The translations under genes and the position numbers were made by a program. DNA of 64,000 bases, taken from NCBI GenBank assembly GCA_963575745.1, contig CAUYUJ010004758.1, forward strand, positions 355,001 through 419,000. Reading direction: 5' to 3'. The notes under the pieces are model-generated. The model saw nothing but the letters and a program-made list of their open reading frames with translations. It was not told where the DNA came from and made no database searches. Of this stretch, positions 61,461 to 64,000 are shown piece after piece (the first letter of the stretch is position 1; every line of letters begins with the position of its first letter). Source of the DNA: Prorocentrum cordatum. Its lineage: Eukaryota > Sar > Dinophyceae > Prorocentrales > Prorocentraceae.

Positions 61461-62480
61461 TCATCTGAGAAGTGTTGACATGGCCTGCCACGGGTCCATG
61501 CCTCTTGTCCAGTATTCGGACTGTGCTGACTTGACTGCCACCGTAAAGGCGCGCGACCCTGGCTTCATACATTGATTTTTGTGGATGCGGGCCTTCAAGA
61601 ATCTCCAGCAGCTATCAATTGTTTGAGTTCCCGACTTGCGCCAAAATCTCTTACCATCGACGCTATGCTGCACTGTAGCTACGTATTTTGGCTTTGTCCA
61701 AAAGTAACGCCCAGTCTTCTGGTTGAGCACTCTTTTTCTCTTGTGGACAACCTGGTCCCGCAAAGTTCCTGGGATGTTGGTTTCGCGGTAGGCTCTTGCT
61801 GAGTCAGTATGTATAACAACGCAACGGTTCTGCAAATGTTTCTTGGCGATGGCTTTCCACTGATCCTTTGTTATCGGCCCCGGGCCCGGCGACCTCGCCA
61901 GGGTGGGCGAGTTCTTGGAGCGAATGAGCATTAGAGTTCCTGGGTGGCCTCGACGCAGAATACCAATCCAGTTTTCCCAAGCAAGCGCCTTGTCAGACGC
62001 GCTGCGTGGAGGGCGGAGTAGCATCTTGCCGAACGAGGCTTCGTCAACTTCGATGTCGTGCCACTTCTCCGCCGGTACTTTTTTTTCGCTGCCATATGTC
62101 ATAACCTTCTCCTTTCGCTGCGCGTAAAGTTTGCGGGCATTCTGTAGTAGGCCGTGCGAGTGGATTACGGACCTACGCGCATGCCCCGTCAAATGGATGG
62201 TGCTCGTCACGGAGTTCGTCGTGGACAGACATAGTAAGTTCATGAGCTGCTGGTGGAGAGGTGCCGAACGTCGCCCATGATGCAGTAGTGAACATTGCCC
62301 CCATGGAAACTCACGATGTTGACACTTATAATACGAGCAACGGTGGAATGGCTTGTTCCCGTCAGACCGAGACTGCTTGGCACCCAGAAATCCCTCCTTA
62401 CACACAGGGCAGCGCTCTCCATGCAAGTCTTTTGCGAAACCTAGCTTGAGCATGAAATCGCAGATCTCTGCCTCTGTCAT
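61461..62480 (-). CDS. IS1595/ISXO2-type DDE transposase
   Basis: A frame of 339 codons from ATG at 62480 (an in-frame extension without ATG runs to 62618). Near the N-terminus a zinc ribbon is visible: CPVCKEGFLG (C24, C27) and HRCSYYKCQHREFPWGQCSL (C48, C53). The DDE core follows: WHDIEVDEASFGK (D146), LVIRSK-like strand, NRCVVIHTDSARAY (D226), then HSVDGKRFWRKSGTQTIDSC and WRFLKARIHK, where D289 before SCW is the likely third acidic residue. This order (zinc ribbon, EVDE, HTD, W-x-LK) is that of the IS1595 superfamily and eukaryotic Merlin relatives, common as domesticated or dispersed copies in protists. I see no clear terminal inverted repeats nearby. The length is normal and no stops interrupt it, so it may be active or recently so. 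Confidence 0.8.
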   Translation of the reverse strand: MTEAEICDFMLKLGFAKDLHGERCPVCKEGFLGAKQSRSDGNKPFHRCSYYKCQHREFPWGQCSLLHHGRRSAPLHQQLMNLLCLSTTNSVTSTIHLTGHARRSVIHSHGLLQNARKLYAQRKEKVMTYGSEKKVPAEKWHDIEVDEASFGKMLLRPPRSASDKALAWENWIGILRRGHPGTLMLIRSKNSPTLARSPGPGPITKDQWKAIAKKHLQNRCVVIHTDSARAYRETNIPGTLRDQVVHKRKRVLNQKTGRYFWTKPKYVATVQHSVDGKRFWRKSGTQTIDSCWRFLKARIHKNQCMKPGSRAFTVAVKSAQSEYWTRGMDPWQAMSTLLR

Positions 62481-62629
62481 GCGCGCCAAGTCAACTAAAG
62501 TTTTGCTTATTTTGCGATCCCGTGGATGTCCTCTGATCTCTGATGCCGTGGGCTGCGTGTAGGTGGCGCGCGCGGGCACTCTGCCGCGCGCGGGCTTGCG
62601 CCGCTGGCTTTTTGGCAAGCCCCAAAGTC

Positions 62630-63330
62630 TTCATGACGCTGCGGCCATTGCGAACTCTGCCGCGTTTCGGCACAAATTTCCCCATAATACTTCACGCCGC
62701 GGGTATCTGTTCTTGAGCCGAATCGCCGAGAGAACCCCCTCTTCCCACTCCTGGCAGCGATGCCCGAGCAAGCCAGCGGACAATGGTCTGACGACGACTG
62801 CAACATGTTTTCCTGCATCCTCGCTTCCGGGCAGTCGACGTCAGCTGGGGCCGCCAGCGCAGGGCGCGCGCACCGCGCGCTGCAAATGAGCGGAGGCGCC
62901 TGCACAAAGAAGCGCCCGCGCTGAAACGGCCCTGGATGCGCCGCCCCTGCTCGACAGTGACCTATGGTACACGCAACGCCGCTGCCGCAACAATCGGGCC
63001 CATGACAGATTGCGCGTCGTCGCAGCGGAGAGCGCAGCGAAGTGTTTCAATGAAGTGCTCCGCGCCCCGTTCAGCGGGCATTCTCCCCGCGCAAAAATGC
63101 ACGGCCAAATGATTACGCCTTCTACCGAGCCACCGAGCCTACGCCAGAGAAGGCGGGCAGGTCGCGCCAACGCACTCCTGCCCCCCGGCATTCGCTCGAC
63201 GCCCTGCACGCGCGCCGCGAGCCGGCGCAGCATCGGCAACTGATATCTGCGGAGCAGCGGCGTCAACCCTGCACGCGACGCCAGGACTGCTGCATCCGCG
63301 AGGCAGGCGATAGCGCGAGAAAATCTCGCG
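62630..63330. other. no supported gene
   Basis: GC-rich stretch with overlapping arginine/alanine-rich frames on both strands. None shows a motif or natural start. Confidence 0.5.
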
Positions 63331-63331
63331 G

Positions 63332-64000
63332 TCACGCGATGAAGCAGACCACCTGGTACCACTCACAACACTCCGAAGGCGTGCCGTCGGGCAGCAGGTG
63401 CCAAGCGGAATGGCCCACGCTGATCTGCTCTCGCAGGCCGTCGATGAAATGCACGCGGCCTTTCTCAACAATGCAGCCGACGGCGTGCCCTGGGTGCTCG
63501 GGCACGGCATCGTAAACAATGACGTAGCGCCCGGTCTGGGAGCCCTTGGCCGACCGCGGTCGCGAGCGGAGAAACGACAAACTGAAGATGCTGATCATAG
63601 CTTCTGCCTCGCACAGAGTGTAGGGGCCCGGGCGATCGTAGGGCACGGGAACGCCAATGGCGTTGAGGGCATCCAGGAGGCAGCAGTCTGGGTATTGCAG
63701 CACATTCTCGGGGCGGACCTGCATCGACAGAGCGCAGCCGAGTGGTCTGTCGTACAGGCGGGCCCCCCGCGGGAGGCGGGCGGGCGGCTCGCCCTGGGCC
63801 TCGCTCTCGTCCCCGCTTGAGAGAACGTCGATCACGGCGCCGCTGGCGCTGGCTGCGGCGGGCGCCGCAGCGGGACTGCCGGGCTCTCTCTTCGGTCTCG
63901 CGGCCGCCGCGCCCGACGCGAACCTGGCGACGCTGGCGCTGTCCGATGCATGCCCCGCAGCGGCGCTGCCGGGATCCCTCTTCGGTCTCGAGCCATCAGG
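63332..64000 (-). CDS. partial gene, possible Cys-protease-like fold
   Basis: On minus the frame is open from the right edge of the window to a stop at 63332 (about 222 codons seen; the 5' end is outside). The first ~55 codons are Ala/Ser-rich with a duplicated RPKR(D/E)PGS motif. The rest looks folded: NVLQYPDCCLLDALNAIGVP, PYTLCEAEAMISIFSLSFLR, GRYVIVYDAVPEHPGHAVGC, VEKGRVHFIDGLREQISVGH and ECCEWYQVVCFIA. A Cys at the start of a helix (DCCLLDALN), a His at the start of a strand (GHAVGCIV) and an Asp in FIDG are in the order and spacing of papain-fold cysteine peptidases such as OTU- or C39-type enzymes. This is inference from pattern only; no family is named. Confidence 0.5.
   Translation of the reverse strand, partial: PDGSRPKRDPGSAAAGHASDSASVARFASGAAAARPKREPGSPAAAPAAASASGAVIDVLSSGDESEAQGEPPARLPRGARLYDRPLGCALSMQVRPENVLQYPDCCLLDALNAIGVPVPYDRPGPYTLCEAEAMISIFSLSFLRSRPRSAKGSQTGRYVIVYDAVPEHPGHAVGCIVEKGRVHFIDGLREQISVGHSAWHLLPDGTPSECCEWYQVVCFIA

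Noticed and set aside
1-64000. tRNA, rRNA, snRNA genes, CRISPR arrays, telomere repeats
   Set aside because: I saw no cloverleaf with B-box-like TΨC sequence, no rRNA segment, no spaced identical repeats of CRISPR type and no TTTAGGG array. Short RNA genes could still be missed by eye.

Overview
The window is nuclear DNA from a dinoflagellate, most plausibly one with a large, repeat-rich genome such as a Prorocentrum-like species (the genus is inference). The strongest marker is a tandem relict of the dinoflagellate spliced leader on the minus strand at 13222-13258: an almost complete leader followed by a leader missing its first six bases. This is the signature of an mRNA that was trans-spliced, reverse-transcribed back into the genome and trans-spliced again. 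High GC, abundant trinucleotide and TG/TA microsatellites, phased GC-rich repeats, mostly intronless uncharacterised genes, and one 100-N scaffold gap (39141-39240) fit this picture.

Layout. 1-2.2 kb: little, except a small secreted Cys-containing ORF (minus). 2.2-7.9 kb: a repeat field built on a 10-11 bp CCAAGAGGCC/CCAAGATGGC word, organised into three higher-order copies, each with a conserved hairpin. 8-9.4 kb: TG/TATG microsatellite. 10.1-12.5 kb: a 5'-truncated, frameshifted LINE (endonuclease remnant plus FADD reverse transcriptase). 12.6-13.26 kb: retrogene with the double leader relict. 13.7 kb: a fold-back, MITE-like hairpin. 16-17.75 kb: a frameshifted gene remnant, with a second, diverged leader relict well upstream. 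19.5-24.6 kb: a graveyard of three retroelement pieces (an RT on plus, an RNase H piece on minus, another RT on minus). 25.1-27.05 kb: a large fold-back holding mirrored minisatellites.

28.0-34.33 kb is the best element: an apparently complete tyrosine-recombinase retrotransposon on the minus strand. It has a membrane-anchored first ORF, RT-RNase H, a tyrosine recombinase in another frame and a terminal methyltransferase-like domain. It is bounded by split direct repeats in the order A1-ORFs-B1-A2-B2, with A copies (77 bp) identical and B copies (140 bp) differing at one base by eye. 35.8-40.95 kb: an inverted duplication carrying two copies of a small intact gene around a 655-codon gene interrupted by one in-frame TGA. 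41.0-41.9, 49.8-50.3 and 51.65-54.6 kb: arrays of one 89-bp satellite, the middle one inverted. 43.7-48.2 kb: two large minus-strand genes (a RING-H2 protein and a Met/Gln/Ala-rich protein) separated by a dense cluster of GTTATC/GATAAC words. 50.4-55.6 kb: small uncharacterised genes, including members of a small family whose coding DNA has repeatedly turned into perfect palindromes. 57.0-59.7 kb: an intact 468-codon gene and a tandemly duplicated upstream module that also precedes two small ORFs. 61.5-62.5 kb: an IS1595/ISXO2-type transposase. The right edge holds the 3' part of a gene with a possible Cys-His-Asp protease fold.

Overall the window is dominated by retroposition (leader relicts, LINEs, the recombinase element), tandem amplification and local inverted duplication. 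No conserved metabolic, ribosomal or photosynthetic gene was recognised. Gene starts were taken as the first ATG that fits, and introns cannot be excluded anywhere. Statements that a sequence resembles a dinoflagellate family are from memory of such families and were not searched.
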